A program made the position numbers and the translations under genes. A stretch of DNA of 64,000 bases from Alteriqipengyuania flavescens. GTDB lineage: Bacteria > Pseudomonadota > Alphaproteobacteria > Sphingomonadales > Sphingomonadaceae. The stretch spans positions 744,001-808,000 of the forward strand of contig NZ_CP129107.1 in the NCBI RefSeq assembly GCF_030406725.1. The letters are read 5' to 3'. Positions 1 through 8,760 of the stretch are shown here, piece after piece. The notes below the pieces were generated by a model. It was given only the letters and a program-made list of their open reading frames with translations. It was not told the origin of the DNA and made no database searches. How positions within the stretch are numbered: position 1 is the first letter of the stretch; each line of letters opens with the position of its first letter.

Positions 1-567
1 GCGCAGCGTGACTTCCTCGCCTTCGAAATCGTCGTAGGGATGGCGCGAGCCCACGGTGCGCAGGCCGGCCTCGATTTGGATGTTCACGAACTCCTTGTAA
101 TCGTCGACATCGAAGCTCGCCTGCGCGGTGTCGGCGACGCGCCACACGACGTTGCAGGCGATCTCGATCGGATTGCCGCGCAGGTCATTGATCTTCACCC
201 GCTCCGAATGGATGTTGTGGGCGCGGGCGCTGATCTTCTTGCGCACGATCCACGGCCACACCCAGCGCAGCCCCTCCGTCCGGTCGCTGCCTCGATACTC
301 GCCGAACAGGGTGAGCACGGCGGCCTGGTTCGGCTGGATCATGTAGAACCCGGCCGCGACGAACAGGAAGAGCACGAAGGGCAGCGCCAGCCCGAAAATG
401 AATCCGAGCGGGCCGGAGCCGGCAAGCATTCCCGACAGTCCGAGCACCGCCGGTATGGCGACGATCGCCAGTAGCACGAGCAACATCACATAGCCGTTAT
501 GCCCCCGGCCCTCCGTCTCGCGGCTGATGTTGATCCCGCGCTTCTCGCCCCTGTTTTCGGCCACCAT
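1..567 (-). CDS. SPFH/band-7 domain membrane protein, 3' part beyond window
   Basis: The reading frame opens at the ATG at 565-567, behind an AAGGAG ribosome site, and stays open for 189 codons to the window edge, so the C-terminus is missing. The product starts with a short charged cytosolic stretch, then two hydrophobic segments (about residues 21-45 and 48-73) separated by a glycine-rich turn. The start of an SPFH/band-7 fold follows, with QPNQAAVLTLFGEY and TEGLRWVWPW, both typical of this family. SPFH proteins form large membrane-bound cages that organise lipid domains or regulate proteases; this one resembles the stomatin/YqiK side of the family, but the specific role cannot be told. 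An AT-rich palindrome lies directly upstream. Confidence 0.85.
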   Translation of the reverse strand, partial: MVAENRGEKRGINISRETEGRGHNGYVMLLVLLAIVAIPAVLGLSGMLAGSGPLGFIFGLALPFVLFLFVAAGFYMIQPNQAAVLTLFGEYRGSDRTEGLRWVWPWIVRKKISARAHNIHSERVKINDLRGNPIEIACNVVWRVADTAQASFDVDDYKEFVNIQIEAGLRTVGSRHPYDDFEGEEVTLR

Positions 568-580
568 GACGATTCTCCTT

Positions 581-610
581 CGATATAATTATGATATCAT
601 ATTTATATCG
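581..610. promoter_or_regulatory. 30-bp near-perfect palindrome, candidate operator
   Basis: The 30 bases between the RBS of the SPFH gene and the 3' end of recQ form a palindrome with a single mismatched base pair, centred on TATGATATCATA. It is very AT-rich in an otherwise GC-rich region. Its position immediately upstream of the Shine-Dalgarno of the SPFH gene suits a repressor operator overlapping that promoter. It is less likely to be a terminator for recQ, because no T-run follows the stem on that strand. Confidence 0.6.
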
Positions 611-656
611 GAAGAGGTGTTCGTTCAAGCGAAACCGCCAAGCGAGGGCCAGGACC

Positions 657-2450
657 CTAATTCTCCCTGATCGCGCGCAGGAACGCCTCCCCATAGGCTT
701 CCAGCTTCTTGGCGCCGACGCCGCCGATGCGCGACATTTCGTCGAGGTTCGCGGGGCGGAAGGCCGCCATGTCGCGCAGCACGGCATCGTGGAAGACCAC
801 GTAGGGCGGCACCTGCGCCTCTTCCGCCAGCGTGCGGCGCAAGTCGCGCAGGGCTTCGAACAGCGGGTCGCCGACCGGGTTGGGCGTGGCGTTCGCGCGG
901 CGCCGACGCTGCTTCTTCTGCGGCTCGACGATGCCGATGGGCACCTCGCCCTTCAGGATGTCCGGCGCATCGCCGCCGAGGGCGAGGCCGCCGTGCTCGG
1001 TCGGCACCAGCGCGCCGCGGGCTTGCAATGCGCGCGACAGGGGGCGCAGCAGCGCGGCCTCCTTCGCATCGACGATGCCGAACACGGACAGCCTGTCGTG
1101 ACCGCGCTGACGGACCCGCTCGTCCTCCACCCCGGTCAGCACCTTCTGCACATGGCCGAGGCCGAAGCTTTGCCCCGTCCGGTAGACGCCGGAAAGCAGT
1201 TTGCGGGCGAGCTCCGTCGCCTCGATCACGGTCGGCGGCTCCAGGCAGTTGTCGCAATTGCCACATTGGGCTGGCGGGTCTTCGCCGAAATGCCGCAGCA
1301 GCACCGCACGGCGGCAGCCCGCCGTCTCGACCAGCCCGGCAAGCGCTTCCAGCCGCGCCTGCTCGCCGGCCCGCCGCTCCGGCTCGATCTCCGCCAGCCG
1401 CTGGCGCGCGCGGGCGAAATCGTCCGCCCCCCACAGCATCAGCGCGTGGGCCGGATCGCCGTCGCGCCCCGCGCGGCCCGTTTCCTGGTAATAGGCCTCG
1501 ATCGACTTCGGCAAGCCGGCATGGGCGACGAAGCGCACGTCCGGCTTGTCGATCCCCATGCCGAAGGCGATTGTGGCGACCATCACCATGTCCTCGCTGG
1601 CGACGAAGGCCGCCTGGTTCGCGGCGCGCTCCTCCGCCGGCAGGCCCGCGTGATAGATCGAGACACTGCGCCCGCCCGCGCCCAGCTGCTGCGCCAGCCG
1701 CTCCACCTGCGCGCGGGTCTGCGCATAGACGATGCCGGGCCCCGCCTGCGCGTCCAGCAGCCGGGCAAGCTGGTTCGCCACGTTGTCGCGCGGGCCGATG
1801 GCATAGCGGATATTGGGCCGGTCGAACCCCGCCAGCACCAGTCCGTCCGCCGGAATGCCGAGCTGGGCCAGGATGTCGGCGCGAGTGTGCGCGTCCGCCG
1901 TGGCGGTCAGCGCCAGCCGCCCCGCTTCGGGGAACGCGTCGAGCAGCGGACGCAGCAGGCGGTAGTCGGGACGGAAATCGTGCCCCCATTCGGACACGCA
2001 ATGCGCTTCGTCGATGGCGAACAGGGCCACCCGGCCGCGTTCCAGCAGGCTGCGGAAACCGGGCTGGCTGGCACGTTCCGGCGCAACGTAGAGCAGGTCG
2101 AGTTCGCCCGCCTCGAACGCCGCCTGCGTTTCCCGCCAGTCGCCGTCGACGCTGGTCAGCGTCGCGGCGCGGATGCCGTTGGCGCGGGCGCTGCGCAGCT
2201 GGTCGTGCATCAGGGCGATGAGCGGGGAGACGACGATGCAGCAGCCGGGCAGCATCGTGGCAGGCAGCTGGTAGGTGAGCGACTTTCCCGCGCCCGTCGG
2301 CATCACCGCCAGCGTCCGCTGCCCCGCCAGCACGCGGGCGACGACATCGGCCTGCTTGCCGCGAAACCCTTCGAACCCGAACACGGCGCGCAGGGCGGTG
2401 CGCGCATCCTCCAGCGCTTCGACAGGCGTATCGGCAACCATCTCGTCCAT
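657..2450 (-). CDS. recQ: ATP-dependent DNA helicase RecQ
   Basis: RecQ is a 3'-5' superfamily 2 helicase used in recombinational repair and fork processing. The frame shows Walker A TGAGKS near residue 52, the DEAH box inside DEAHCVSEWGHDFRP, the helicase C domain with GRAGRDG, and a four-cysteine zinc site (C..CGNCDNC) opening the RQC domain. An HRDC-type C-terminus ends in PANLDEMSRIGGVGAKKLE. The ATG at 2450 gives 597 residues, the usual size. Upstream in-frame starts at 2501 and 2528 would add residues not typical of the family, and none of the three has a clear RBS. Identity is secure; the start is provisional. Confidence 0.95.
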   Translation of the reverse strand: MDEMVADTPVEALEDARTALRAVFGFEGFRGKQADVVARVLAGQRTLAVMPTGAGKSLTYQLPATMLPGCCIVVSPLIALMHDQLRSARANGIRAATLTSVDGDWRETQAAFEAGELDLLYVAPERASQPGFRSLLERGRVALFAIDEAHCVSEWGHDFRPDYRLLRPLLDAFPEAGRLALTATADAHTRADILAQLGIPADGLVLAGFDRPNIRYAIGPRDNVANQLARLLDAQAGPGIVYAQTRAQVERLAQQLGAGGRSVSIYHAGLPAEERAANQAAFVASEDMVMVATIAFGMGIDKPDVRFVAHAGLPKSIEAYYQETGRAGRDGDPAHALMLWGADDFARARQRLAEIEPERRAGEQARLEALAGLVETAGCRRAVLLRHFGEDPPAQCGNCDNCLEPPTVIEATELARKLLSGVYRTGQSFGLGHVQKVLTGVEDERVRQRGHDRLSVFGIVDAKEAALLRPLSRALQARGALVPTEHGGLALGGDAPDILKGEVPIGIVEPQKKQRRRRANATPNPVGDPLFEALRDLRRTLAEEAQVPPYVVFHDAVLRDMAAFRPANLDEMSRIGGVGAKKLEAYGEAFLRAIREN

Positions 2451-2572
2451 CGGGCCGCTGTGCCAGATCGCATCGCGCGCGCAAACCGGGCGGCGGGCCA
2501 TGCTGGGGAGAATTGCCAGCACCGGCACGCCGCGCTAGATGCAGGGGCGAGAATTCAACGGAGACCCCGCCC

Positions 2573-2917
2573 ATGAAGAAGTTGATTGCCACCGCCACCA
2601 CCGCGGCCCTCGCCCTGTCGCTCGCCGCCTGCGGATCGTCCGACGACGCGTCCGAAGACACGACCGCCGATACGGTCGAAGTCACCGCCGACGAAGCGGT
2701 CGAGGAGGTGGAGGAAACCCCCACCCCCGTCGAAATGAGCGACGAAGACCCCGCGCCCGACACCGGCCCGGAAGAGACGGTCGACGCGGACACCGCGGCC
2801 GGCGTGGATGCCGAAGTGGCCAGTGAAAATGCGCAGGATGTCGCCGCGCGCGCCCGCGAGGCCGCCATGCGCGCCGCCGAACAGGCCACGCAGAACGCCG
2901 AAGAATCCATGGAATAA
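2573..2917 (+). CDS. small acidic lipoprotein, unknown function
   Basis: This 114-residue protein opens with a lipoprotein signal peptide (MKKLIATATTAALALSLAAC) whose lipobox LAAC predicts lipidation of Cys20. The mature part is very rich in Asp, Glu, Thr and Ala, then turns into an Ala/Arg/Glu-rich stretch likely to be helical or coiled (about residues 80-110). The start is set by GGAGACC upstream. No domain is recognisable, so it is best described as a periplasmic, membrane-tethered, probably disordered acidic lipoprotein. It is followed by a hairpin terminator. Confidence 0.8.
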   Translation: MKKLIATATTAALALSLAACGSSDDASEDTTADTVEVTADEAVEEVEETPTPVEMSDEDPAPDTGPEETVDADTAAGVDAEVASENAQDVAARAREAAMRAAEQATQNAEESME

Positions 2918-2943
2918 ATTTGCTAGATATTTGATTGCAAAGT

Positions 2944-2976
2944 GGGCGGGGTGCACGGCGCATCTCGCCCGTTTTC
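2944..2976 (+). terminator. rho-independent terminator of the acidic lipoprotein
   Basis: GGGCGGGGTGC can pair with GCATCTCGCCC (11 pairs including G-U), leaving a five-base loop, and the stem is followed by GTTTTCTT. It lies 27 bases after the lipoprotein stop. Confidence 0.7.
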
Positions 2977-3006
2977 TTATAAGCTGCGAGCGGATACGAT
3001 GGCGTC

Positions 3007-3192
3007 ATGCGCATGACCGCCGCCCTTATCCCGCTCCTCGTGCTCGCCGCCTGCGGGGACGATGCGGCAGGCCCCGGCGGCCTGACCGAAGGCGAGGCGC
3101 GCGAGCTGGACGAGGCTGCGGCCATCGTCGATGCCCAGCGGATAGAGGAGGACGACCTGCCCGCCGATCTCAGGCAGGACCCGGGCGAATAG
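3007..3192 (+). CDS. very small lipoprotein
   Basis: A 61-residue reading frame with a compact lipoprotein signal (hydrophobic AALIPLLVLAAC, lipobox LAAC, Cys16) and a 45-residue acidic mature part. An alternative start is the second Met two codons downstream. No family is recognisable. The signal peptide is convincing, but the gene lacks a strong RBS. It is similar in kind to the preceding lipoprotein, although the two share no obvious sequence. Confidence 0.6.
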   Translation: MRMTAALIPLLVLAACGDDAAGPGGLTEGEARELDEAAAIVDAQRIEEDDLPADLRQDPGE

Positions 3193-3294
3193 GGGACCTT
3201 TGCCCGTCGCCCGCGCCGCCTTGATAATCGCCCGTCGCTCCGCCATAGGCAGGGTTTAACCGCGCGATTAAAAACAGCAGGAGTCGGCAGGCAC

Positions 3295-4209
3295 ATGGGC
3301 ATTCTGGAAGGCAAGGTCGTCGCAGTAACCGGCAGCGGGCGCGGCATCGGGCGGGAAATTGCGCTCCTCTGCGCGAAGGAAGGCGCGGCGGTCATCGTCA
3401 ACGATCCCGGCGTGGGCGGCGGCGGCGAAGGCGGGGAGGCCGGCCCGGCCGAGCAGACCGCCAGCGACATTCGCGATGGCGGCGGCAAGGCACACGCCAA
3501 CCTCGCCAGCGTGGCCGACCCGGCGGGTGCTGCATCCATCATCGAGGATGCCGTGCAGCAGTTCGGCCGGATCGACGCAGTGGTGAACAACGCCGGGATC
3601 CTGCGCGACACGATCTGGCACAAGATGAGCCACGAGGACTGGAAGGCGGTGATCGACGTCCACCTCCACGGCTGTTTCAACACGTCCAAGGCCGCCACGC
3701 CCTATTTCAAGGACCAGGGCAGCGGGCGGTTGGTGCATTTCACTTCCACCAGCGGGCTGATCGGCAATATCGGCCAGGCGAACTATTCCGCCGCCAAGCT
3801 CGGCATCGTCGGCCTGTCGCAGTCCATCGCGCTCGATGCGGCGCGTTATGGCGTCACCTCCAACTGCATCGCGCCGTTCGCGTGGAGCCGGATGACCGCG
3901 AGCATCCCCACCACCGGCGAAGGCGCCGAAGAACGCGTGAAGCGCCTCCAATCGATGGGCGCGGAAAAGATCGCCCCCCTCGCCGCCTACCTGTGCAGCG
4001 ATGCGAGCGCGGAGGTGACCAACCAGATCTTCGCCGTACGCCGCAACGAGATAGTGCTGTTTTCGAAGCCCCGCCCGGTCCGCTCCATGGTCAAGACCGA
4101 AGGCTGGACCGCGCAGGCGATCGCGGACGAGCTGGTCCCGGCCTTCAAGTCCGACTTTGCGCGCGGCGACGAAGTCAGCGCCCACGTCTTCCCCTACGAC
4201 CCCGTTTGA
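3295..4209 (+). CDS. SDR family NAD(P)-dependent oxidoreductase, 3-hydroxyacyl-CoA dehydrogenase-like
   Basis: First gene of a five-gene acyl-CoA operon. The 304-residue protein has a classical short-chain dehydrogenase fold: TGSGRGIG cofactor loop at 12-19, NNAG at 98-101, Ser151 and the YxxxK pair Tyr164/Lys168. The insertion after the second strand (NDPGVGGGGEGGE) and the C-terminal extension resemble the (3R)-hydroxyacyl-CoA dehydrogenase part of peroxisomal multifunctional enzymes. The likely step is oxidation of a 3-hydroxyacyl-CoA. It is 10 bases from the acyl-CoA dehydrogenase gene. The actual substrate is not evident. Confidence 0.9.
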   Translation: MGILEGKVVAVTGSGRGIGREIALLCAKEGAAVIVNDPGVGGGGEGGEAGPAEQTASDIRDGGGKAHANLASVADPAGAASIIEDAVQQFGRIDAVVNNAGILRDTIWHKMSHEDWKAVIDVHLHGCFNTSKAATPYFKDQGSGRLVHFTSTSGLIGNIGQANYSAAKLGIVGLSQSIALDAARYGVTSNCIAPFAWSRMTASIPTTGEGAEERVKRLQSMGAEKIAPLAAYLCSDASAEVTNQIFAVRRNEIVLFSKPRPVRSMVKTEGWTAQAIADELVPAFKSDFARGDEVSAHVFPYDPV

Positions 4210-4219
4210 GGACCCAGCC

Positions 4220-5419
4220 ATGAACGCTCCTGTCAATGCAGTCGCCGCCAATTCGGGCATGGATGACGAAACCTTCGAACAGTTCCACGAACAGCTCGAA
4301 CGCTATGTCCGCGAGCGGCTGATCCCGGCGGAAAAGGACGTCATCGAAAACGACGCCGTGCCGGAAGACATCCTTGCCGAGATGAAGGACATGGGCCTGT
4401 TCGGCCTCACCGTGCCGGAAGAATTCGGCGGCGCGGGTCTCAATGTCACCCAGTATGCGAAGACGGTGAAGACGATGGCCTATGCTGCGCCCGCCTTCCG
4501 CAGTATCTTTTCGATCAACGTCGGCATGTTCAACTCTGCCATCAAGAACGGCGGCACGGATGCACAGAAGGCCGAGTGGTGGCCGCGCATTGCCGGCGGC
4601 AAGATCGCCTGCTTCGGCCTCACCGAACCCGGCAGCGGCAGCGACAGCGCCGCGATGCAGACGACCGCGCGGCCCGACCCGGACGGGAACGGGTGGATCC
4701 TGAACGGTACGAAGCGCTACATCACCAACGCACCGCACGCCGATGTCGGCCTGATCATGGCGCGCACCGAAAAGGATGCGCTACCCAAGAACGCACACGT
4801 TTCCGCCTTCATCGTGCCGATGGATACGCCCGGCGTTTCGACCGGGTCGCCCGACCACAAGATGGGCCAGGCGGGTAGCCACATCTCCGACGTGATGCTC
4901 GACGATGTCCACGTGCCGGGCGACGCGCTCCTGGGCGGGGAAACCGGACAGGGCTTCCGCTTCGCCATGATGAGCCTCGACAACGGACGCATTTCCGTGG
5001 GTGCGGCCAGCACGGGCTACGCCTGCCGCGCGCTGGACAGCGCGACGAAGTACGCGACCGAGCGGCAGGCCTTCGGCGAACCCATCGCCAACTTCCAGCT
5101 GATCCAGCAGATGCTCGCCGAAAGCTGGACCGAAATCTACGCCGCCGAGAGCATGATGGCGGACGTCACCGCACGCGTCGACCGGGGCGAGGATACGGTC
5201 AAGCACGCCGCCGCCTTCAAGGTCTTCGCATCCGAAATGTGCGGCCGCGTGGTGGACCGGGTGGTGCAGATTTACGGCGGCGCGGGCTATCTTGCCGAAT
5301 ACGACGCCGAACGCTTCTTCCGTGATGCGCGCATCTACCGAATCTACGAAGGCACGACGCAGATCCTGCAGCTCCAGATCGCCAAGCGGATGCTGCGCGA
5401 ACACGCGGCGGGGCTCTGA
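4220..5419 (+). CDS. acyl-CoA dehydrogenase
   Basis: FAD flavoenzyme (399 residues) that introduces the alpha-beta double bond into an acyl-CoA. The family pattern is complete: GLTVPEEFGGAG near the N-terminus, FGLTEPGSGSD and GTKRYITNAPHAD in the FAD/substrate region, and the C-terminal RIYRIYEGTTQI carrying the usual catalytic glutamate (Glu377 here). The start at 4220 follows the SDR stop by ten bases. Being second in an operon with a CoA-transferase, a thiolase and a hydratase points to degradation of a branched or otherwise unusual acyl chain, not housekeeping beta-oxidation. Confidence 0.93.
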   Translation: MNAPVNAVAANSGMDDETFEQFHEQLERYVRERLIPAEKDVIENDAVPEDILAEMKDMGLFGLTVPEEFGGAGLNVTQYAKTVKTMAYAAPAFRSIFSINVGMFNSAIKNGGTDAQKAEWWPRIAGGKIACFGLTEPGSGSDSAAMQTTARPDPDGNGWILNGTKRYITNAPHADVGLIMARTEKDALPKNAHVSAFIVPMDTPGVSTGSPDHKMGQAGSHISDVMLDDVHVPGDALLGGETGQGFRFAMMSLDNGRISVGAASTGYACRALDSATKYATERQAFGEPIANFQLIQQMLAESWTEIYAAESMMADVTARVDRGEDTVKHAAAFKVFASEMCGRVVDRVVQIYGGAGYLAEYDAERFFRDARIYRIYEGTTQILQLQIAKRMLREHAAGL

Positions 5420-5429
5420 CACAGCGCCC

Positions 5430-6662
5430 ATGCACGACCTGCTTTCCGGCCTGTCGCTCGTCGAGGTGTCCAGCTTCGTCGCTTCGCCCACGGTGGGGCT
5501 GTATTGCGGGCAGATGGGCGCGGAGGTCATCCGCGTCGACCATGTCGCGGGCGGGCTGGATTACGACCGCTACCTGCTGACCGGCGAAGGCCGCAGCCTG
5601 GCGTGGGAAAACCTCAACCGCACGAAGAAATCGGTCGCACTCGACTTGCGCAGCGGCGAAGGGCGCGAGCTGTGCGTGGCGCTCGCCGCAAAGGTCGGCC
5701 AGTGCGTGACCAACGTGCCGGAAACCAGCTTCCTGTCCCACGCTGCCATGGCAGCGAAGCGCGGCGACATGATCTCCCTGCGCATCATGGGCTGGCACGA
5801 TGGGCGGCAGGCGATGGATTTCACCGTCAACGCCGCCAGCGGCTACCCGCTGATGACCGGGCCGGCAGAGTGGGAACAGGCCAGCGCCCCACCGGTCAAC
5901 CAGCTGATGCCCGCCTGGGATTTCCTGACCGGCGCCTATTCCGCCTTCGCCCTGCTCGCCGCGCTGCGCCGCCGCGATGCGAGCGGCGAAGGCGCGGAAA
6001 TCCGCATCCCGCTGGGCGATGTCGCCATCGGCACGCTCGCCAATTCCGGCACGATGGCCGAAATGCTTTATCGCGGCGCCGACCGGGAACGGCTGGGCAA
6101 CGCCATCTGGGGCGCGTTCGGCACCGATTTCCGCAGCCGGGACGGAACCCGCTTTATGGTCGCCGCCCTCACGGCGAAGCAGTGGGCCGGGCTGGTCGAG
6201 GCATTCGACGTCGAAAGCGAGATCGCGGCACTGGAAGCCGAGCTCGGCGTCCGCTTCGCCGACGGAGATACGCCGCGCTTCGAGAACCGCGAGCGGCTGG
6301 CCGCGCTGTTCCAGTCCGTCGCCGGCCAGCTCGATTGGCCGGAACTGGAAAGGCGCATGGGCGCGGCGGGCACTACCTTCGAACGCTATCGCACCCCGTA
6401 CGAAGCCTCCACCGACCCGGTGCTGGTGGGCGAAAACCCGCTGTTCGGCCCTTCCCCGGACAACCCCAGCGGCTTCGACTATCCCGCCGCCCGCAGCTTC
6501 GCCCATCTCGGCGGCGAGGAGCGCGGCGATCCGCTGCCCGCGCCGTATCTGGGGCAGCACAGCGAGGAAGTGCTGGCGGAAAAGCTCGGCCTGTCGTCGG
6601 GTGCGATTGCCAGACTGATCGATGCGGGCACGGTCCGCACCAGCGACAAGGAAACCCAATGA
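5430..6662 (+). CDS. CaiB/BaiF family CoA-transferase
   Basis: Class III CoA-transferase of 410 residues, which would activate a carboxylic acid by moving CoA from an acyl-CoA donor. It shows the family N-terminus (LLSGLSLVEVSSFVASPTVG, then QMGAEVIRVDH) and the GRSLAWENLNRTKKSVALDL segment. The gene begins 10 bases after the dehydrogenase and its stop overlaps the next start by four bases (ATGA). In this operon it probably makes the CoA thioester that the other enzymes degrade; the acid is unknown. Confidence 0.9.
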   Translation: MHDLLSGLSLVEVSSFVASPTVGLYCGQMGAEVIRVDHVAGGLDYDRYLLTGEGRSLAWENLNRTKKSVALDLRSGEGRELCVALAAKVGQCVTNVPETSFLSHAAMAAKRGDMISLRIMGWHDGRQAMDFTVNAASGYPLMTGPAEWEQASAPPVNQLMPAWDFLTGAYSAFALLAALRRRDASGEGAEIRIPLGDVAIGTLANSGTMAEMLYRGADRERLGNAIWGAFGTDFRSRDGTRFMVAALTAKQWAGLVEAFDVESEIAALEAELGVRFADGDTPRFENRERLAALFQSVAGQLDWPELERRMGAAGTTFERYRTPYEASTDPVLVGENPLFGPSPDNPSGFDYPAARSFAHLGGEERGDPLPAPYLGQHSEEVLAEKLGLSSGAIARLIDAGTVRTSDKETQ

Positions 6663-7891
6663 GCACCATGCGCCGCGTAGCCATCGTCGACCCCGTCCGC
6701 ACGCCGGTCGGCAAGTTCCTCGGCAGCCTCGCCCCGCTCGAAGCAGGTGCGCTCGGCGCGGTCATCATCAAGGCGCTCGTCGAGCGCACCGGCGTCGATC
6801 CCTCGCGCGTCGACGACGTGGTCTTCAGCCAGGGCTACGGCAGCGGCGAGGCCCCGGCCATCGGGCGCTGGAGCTGGCTTGCAGCAGGCTATCCCATCGA
6901 AGTGCCCGGCTTCCAGCTCGACCGCCGCTGCGGCAGCGGGCTGCAGGCGGTCGCAACCGCCGCGATGATGGTCCAGACGGGCGTGGCCGACTGCGTGCTG
7001 GCGGGCGGCGTGGAAAGCATGTCGAACGTCGAGCATTACACCACCAAGGCGCGGCACGGGGCGCGGATGGGCGACATGGTTCTGTGGGACCGGCTGACGC
7101 GCGGCCGCTTGATGAGCCAGCCGATCGAACGCTTCGGCATCATCACCGGCATGATCGAGACCGCAGAGAACCTTGCCAAGGATTATGCCATTTCGCGCGA
7201 GGCGTCGGACGAATTCGCCGTCCGCAGCCACCGGAACGCCGCCGCCGCGTGGGCGGCGGGCAAGTTCGACGCGCAGCTTGTCCCCGTCCCGATCCCGCAG
7301 CGCAAGGGTGACTCGGTGATCTTTGCCAAGGACGAGGGATTCCGCGAGGATGCGGACATGGAATCGCTCGGCGCGCTGCGCCCCATCGACGGCAAGCGCG
7401 ATCCCGACGCCATCGTCACCGCAGGCAATGCCAGCCAGCAGAACGATGCCGCTGCCGCCTGCCTGGTGGTGGCAGAGGACAGGCTGGAGGAGCTGGGCCT
7501 CACGCCCATGCTGTGGTTCGACTGCTGGAGTGCGGCGGGCTGCGACCCCAGCCGCATGGGCATCGGCCCGGTGCTTGCGGTCGAAAGGCTGTTCGCGCGC
7601 ACCGGCAGGGGCTGGGACGATATCGGCCTGATTGAGCTCAACGAAGCCTTCGCGCCGCAAGCGCTTGCAGTGCTGACGGGCTGGGGCTTTGCCGAAGACG
7701 ACAGCCGCCGCGACATCGTCAACGTCAACGGATCGGGCATTTCGCTCGGCCACCCCATCGGCGCGACCGGTATCCGCATCCTTGCCGACATGGCGCACGA
7801 AATGCACCGGCGCGACGTGCGCTATGGCCTCGAAACCATGTGTATCGGCGGCGGCCAGGGCATGGCCGCGATCTTCGAGCGCGCCCTGTGA
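6659..7891 (+). CDS. acetyl-CoA acyltransferase (thiolase)
   Basis: Degradative thiolase of 410 residues that cleaves a 3-ketoacyl-CoA with free CoA. The nucleophile Cys91 lies in LDRRCGSGLQAV, the conserved NEAFAPQAL and GHPIGATG motifs follow, and the second catalytic cysteine is in CIGGGQGMA at the C-terminus. Start and stop are both overlapped by neighbours (ATGA with the CoA-transferase, GTGA with the hydratase), so it is translationally coupled on both sides. A second, more typical thiolase lies at 20086-21267. Confidence 0.93.
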   Translation: MSTMRRVAIVDPVRTPVGKFLGSLAPLEAGALGAVIIKALVERTGVDPSRVDDVVFSQGYGSGEAPAIGRWSWLAAGYPIEVPGFQLDRRCGSGLQAVATAAMMVQTGVADCVLAGGVESMSNVEHYTTKARHGARMGDMVLWDRLTRGRLMSQPIERFGIITGMIETAENLAKDYAISREASDEFAVRSHRNAAAAWAAGKFDAQLVPVPIPQRKGDSVIFAKDEGFREDADMESLGALRPIDGKRDPDAIVTAGNASQQNDAAAACLVVAEDRLEELGLTPMLWFDCWSAAGCDPSRMGIGPVLAVERLFARTGRGWDDIGLIELNEAFAPQALAVLTGWGFAEDDSRRDIVNVNGSGISLGHPIGATGIRILADMAHEMHRRDVRYGLETMCIGGGQGMAAIFERAL

Positions 7892-8760
7892 CCAACACCG
7901 GCGAGGGGGACTGGAGCGACTGGATCGGGCGCGAACAGCGCCAGACCGACCGGCTGGACGAAGCGCTCGCCGCGCGCTGGTGCGCGACGTTCGACCGCAA
8001 GGTGCCCGCGGATGGCGTCATGCCGCAGGGCATCCACTTCTGCCTCTGCACGCCCGAAGCCCCGACTGCGATGTTGGGCGACGACGGCCACCCGCTGCGC
8101 AGCGACGCGCCGGACAGCTTCCTGCCGCCCGTCCCCCTGCCCCGCCGCATGTGGGCGGGCAGCAGCATCGCCTTCCACGCCCCGCTTTCGATCGGCGCGC
8201 AAGTCGAGCGGACGAGCCGCATCGAGAGCATCACGCCCAAGAGCGGCAGCCGCGGCGAGATGGTGTTCGTCGAAGTGGGCCACGAGATCCGCGCCGATGG
8301 CGACCTCGCGGTGCGCGAAGTGCAATCGCTCGTCTATCTCGAGGCGCTTGCGCCGGATGCGCCGCTATCCCCGCCCCCGACCGGCGAAGCGCGCTTCGAT
8401 TACCGCGCATGGGACACGGCCAGGGCGGTCGCGCCGCCCGAGGTGCTGCTGTTCCGCTATTCCGCGCTGACGTTCAATACGCACCGGATCCATTACGACG
8501 CGCCCTATGCGCGGGAGGTCGAGCGGTATCGCGGCCTCGTCGTCCATGGTCCGCTCACCGCCTCGCTGCTCCTGCAGATGCTGCCGCAGCCGGTGAGCCG
8601 GTTCACCTTTCGCGGGCTCAGTCCCGCCATCGCGGGCGAGACGCTCCACCTTGCGATGCGCGAAGGCGAGAGCGGCATCGAGATGGGCGCATTCGCCGCA
8701 GACGGGCGGCAAGTGACGAAAGCCGAAGCTAGCCTGCCGGATAATCCGCAATCGGCCTGA
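7888..8760 (+). CDS. HTD2/mesaconyl-CoA hydratase-like double-hotdog dehydratase
   Basis: The GTG at 7888 overlaps the thiolase stop (GTGA) and gives 290 residues. The sequence matches the HTD2-like group of hotdog hydratases that includes mesaconyl-C4-CoA and itaconyl-CoA hydratases: PLPRRMWAGSSIAFHAPLSIG, ERTSRIESITPK and RYSALTFNTHRIHYD. The last carries the typical histidine-bearing hotdog segment. It would hydrate an enoyl-CoA, completing an oxidation-hydration-thiolysis set with its operon partners. Its 3' end overlaps the convergent PPK2 gene by 32 bases. Confidence 0.85.
   Translation: MTNTGEGDWSDWIGREQRQTDRLDEALAARWCATFDRKVPADGVMPQGIHFCLCTPEAPTAMLGDDGHPLRSDAPDSFLPPVPLPRRMWAGSSIAFHAPLSIGAQVERTSRIESITPKSGSRGEMVFVEVGHEIRADGDLAVREVQSLVYLEALAPDAPLSPPPTGEARFDYRAWDTARAVAPPEVLLFRYSALTFNTHRIHYDAPYAREVERYRGLVVHGPLTASLLLQMLPQPVSRFTFRGLSPAIAGETLHLAMREGESGIEMGAFAADGRQVTKAEASLPDNPQSA

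Noticed and set aside
591-2576. Long open frame antisense to recQ (about 660 codons)
   Set aside because: It is a GC-rich shadow of recQ in the opposite strand, with Arg/Ala/His-rich sequence and no domain. The same applies to the other long antisense frames over malic enzyme, mutS, TerL and the solute-binding protein.
2977-3246. Minus-strand 89-residue frame overlapping the small lipoprotein
   Set aside because: It lacks an RBS, has no recognisable domain and runs antisense to a frame with a good lipoprotein signal.
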